From Rhizobiaceae bacterium (GTDB lineage: Bacteria; Pseudomonadota; Alphaproteobacteria; Rhizobiales; Rhizobiaceae), in the NCBI GenBank assembly GCA_014380965.1, contig JACMIV010000263.1, positions 1-6,115 of the forward strand: a DNA stretch of 6,115 nucleotides. The letters are read 5' to 3'. The notes under the pieces are model-generated. The model saw only the letters and a list, made by a program, of their open reading frames with translations, had not been told where the DNA came from and searched no databases. A program made the position numbers and the translations under genes. Shown in pieces: positions 5,432-6,115 of this stretch (the first letter of the stretch is position 1; each line of letters starts with the position of its first letter).

Positions 5432-5461
5432 ATCAAAGCTGGTCCGCATCTTGCTTGTCAA
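5432..5461 (-). promoter_or_regulatory. Sigma-70-like promoter for rpoN
   Basis: On the minus strand TTGACA (5461-5456) is a perfect -35 element, followed after 18 bases by TTTGAT (5437-5432), which matches the -10 consensus at four of six places. The predicted start near 5425 leaves a leader of about 63 bases before the rpoN ATG. I saw no -24/-12 sigma-54 promoter in this gap, so autoregulation through such a site is not supported here. Confidence 0.5.
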
Positions 5462-5513
5462 TGCGCCGCCCCAGCATCTGCCCAAAAATTCGGCAGGGAC
5501 CCGAGGCTTCGCT

Positions 5514-6115
5514 TCAGAAGGTAAATTGGTCGCCGAGATAGAATCGGCGGACGTCTACATTCTCCACAATGTCCTGCGGCAGGCCGTGCGTCAGGACCGC
5601 CCCGGCATGCATGATATAGGCTCGATCGATGAGCCCCAGCGTCTCACGGACGTTGTGATCAGTGATCAGAACACCGATCCCGCGCTGCGTCAAATGCCGA
5701 ACGAGACCCTGGATGTCGGAGACTGCGATCGGGTCGACGCCGGCGAAAGGCTCGTCGAGGAGCATGAAGGTCGGTCGCGAGGCGAGCGCGCGCGCAATCT
5801 CGCACCGACGCCGCTCGCCGCCGGACAGCGCTGTCGCCGGCGACTTGCGAAGATGCGCGATATTGAACTCCTCGAGGAGGGCCGTCAGCTGGTCTTCGCG
5901 GGCGGCTTTGTTCTTCTCGACCACTTCGAGCACCGCGCGGATGTTGTCCTCGACCGACAGGCCGCGGAAGATCGATGCCTCCTGCGGCAGGTAGCCGATC
6001 CCGAGCCGGGCGCGTCGGTACATCGGGACCTGCGTGATGTCGTGGCCGTCGAGTTCGATCCGTCCGCCATCGACCGGGACAAGCCCGGTGATCATGTAGA
6101 AGCAGGTCGTCTTGC
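5514..6115 (-). CDS. lptB: LPS export ABC transporter ATP-binding protein LptB, 5' end cut by window
   Basis: LptB is the cytoplasmic ATPase of the LptB2FG complex that pulls lipopolysaccharide from the inner membrane onto the LptC-LptA bridge. About 199 residues are visible; the first 40 or so lie beyond the right edge. The frame enters the window inside Walker A (KTTCFYMITGL), so the ATG at 6095 is an internal methionine and not the start. Further motifs in visible numbering are the Q-loop at Gln44 in GYLPQEASIFRGL, the ABC signature LSGGERRR (96-103), Walker B FMLLDEP (116-122) with its catalytic Glu, and the H-loop His153 in ITDHNV. The PFAGVDP and YLPQEASIFRGLSVEDN signatures separate LptB from the related branched-chain amino-acid ATPases LivG and LivF. 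The C-terminus (VRRFYLGDQF) is typical. lptC and lptA would be expected just upstream, outside the window. rpoN follows on the same strand, a conserved arrangement. Confidence 0.95.
   Translation of the reverse strand, partial: KTTCFYMITGLVPVDGGRIELDGHDITQVPMYRRARLGIGYLPQEASIFRGLSVEDNIRAVLEVVEKNKAAREDQLTALLEEFNIAHLRKSPATALSGGERRRCEIARALASRPTFMLLDEPFAGVDPIAVSDIQGLVRHLTQRGIGVLITDHNVRETLGLIDRAYIMHAGAVLTHGLPQDIVENVDVRRFYLGDQFTF

Noticed and set aside
5363..5513. Sigma-54 (-24/-12) promoter for rpoN autoregulation
   Set aside because: The closest match, TGGCAGG in the leader hairpin, lacks GC at the required -12 distance.

Overview
The window looks like chromosomal DNA from a GC-rich alphaproteobacterium, most likely in the order Hyphomicrobiales (rhizobia and relatives). 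The main reason is the minus-strand gene order lptB-rpoN-hpf-ptsN, together with a DUF1150 gene beside a small heat-shock protein gene; both are typical of that group. I cannot place the genus from sequence alone.

Layout. The plus-strand half (about 1-2192) carries four genes: a secreted fasciclin-domain protein cut by the left edge, a Tat-exported MsrB methionine-sulfoxide reductase, an Hsp20 chaperone and a DUF1150 protein. Two tandem hairpins separate msrB from hsp20, and the second has a T-tract. hsp20 and the DUF1150 gene probably share a transcript. The minus-strand half (6115 down to 2249) carries lptB (5' end cut by the right edge), rpoN (sigma-54), hpf (long-form hibernation factor) and ptsN (EIIA-Ntr). 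The two halves converge in a 56-bp gap at 2193-2248.

Function. lptB supplies the ATPase for lipopolysaccharide export. rpoN directs transcription of nitrogen and other sigma-54 regulons. hpf dimerises idle ribosomes. ptsN is the terminal phosphoacceptor of the nitrogen-related PTS. The plus-strand genes lean towards protein quality control: repair of oxidised methionine outside the cytoplasm and chaperoning inside it. Every gene appears intact apart from the two cut by the window edges, and no mobile element, CRISPR array, tRNA or rRNA was seen.

I found no new multi-gene system. The parts that ordinary annotation would miss are non-coding: a long imperfect hairpin between hpf and ptsN, a structured hpf leader behind a good sigma-70-like promoter, an rpoN promoter whose predicted transcript would begin with a hairpin, nested inverted repeats between msrB and hsp20, and a small palindrome in the convergent gap. 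The only protein of truly unknown function is the DUF1150 member.
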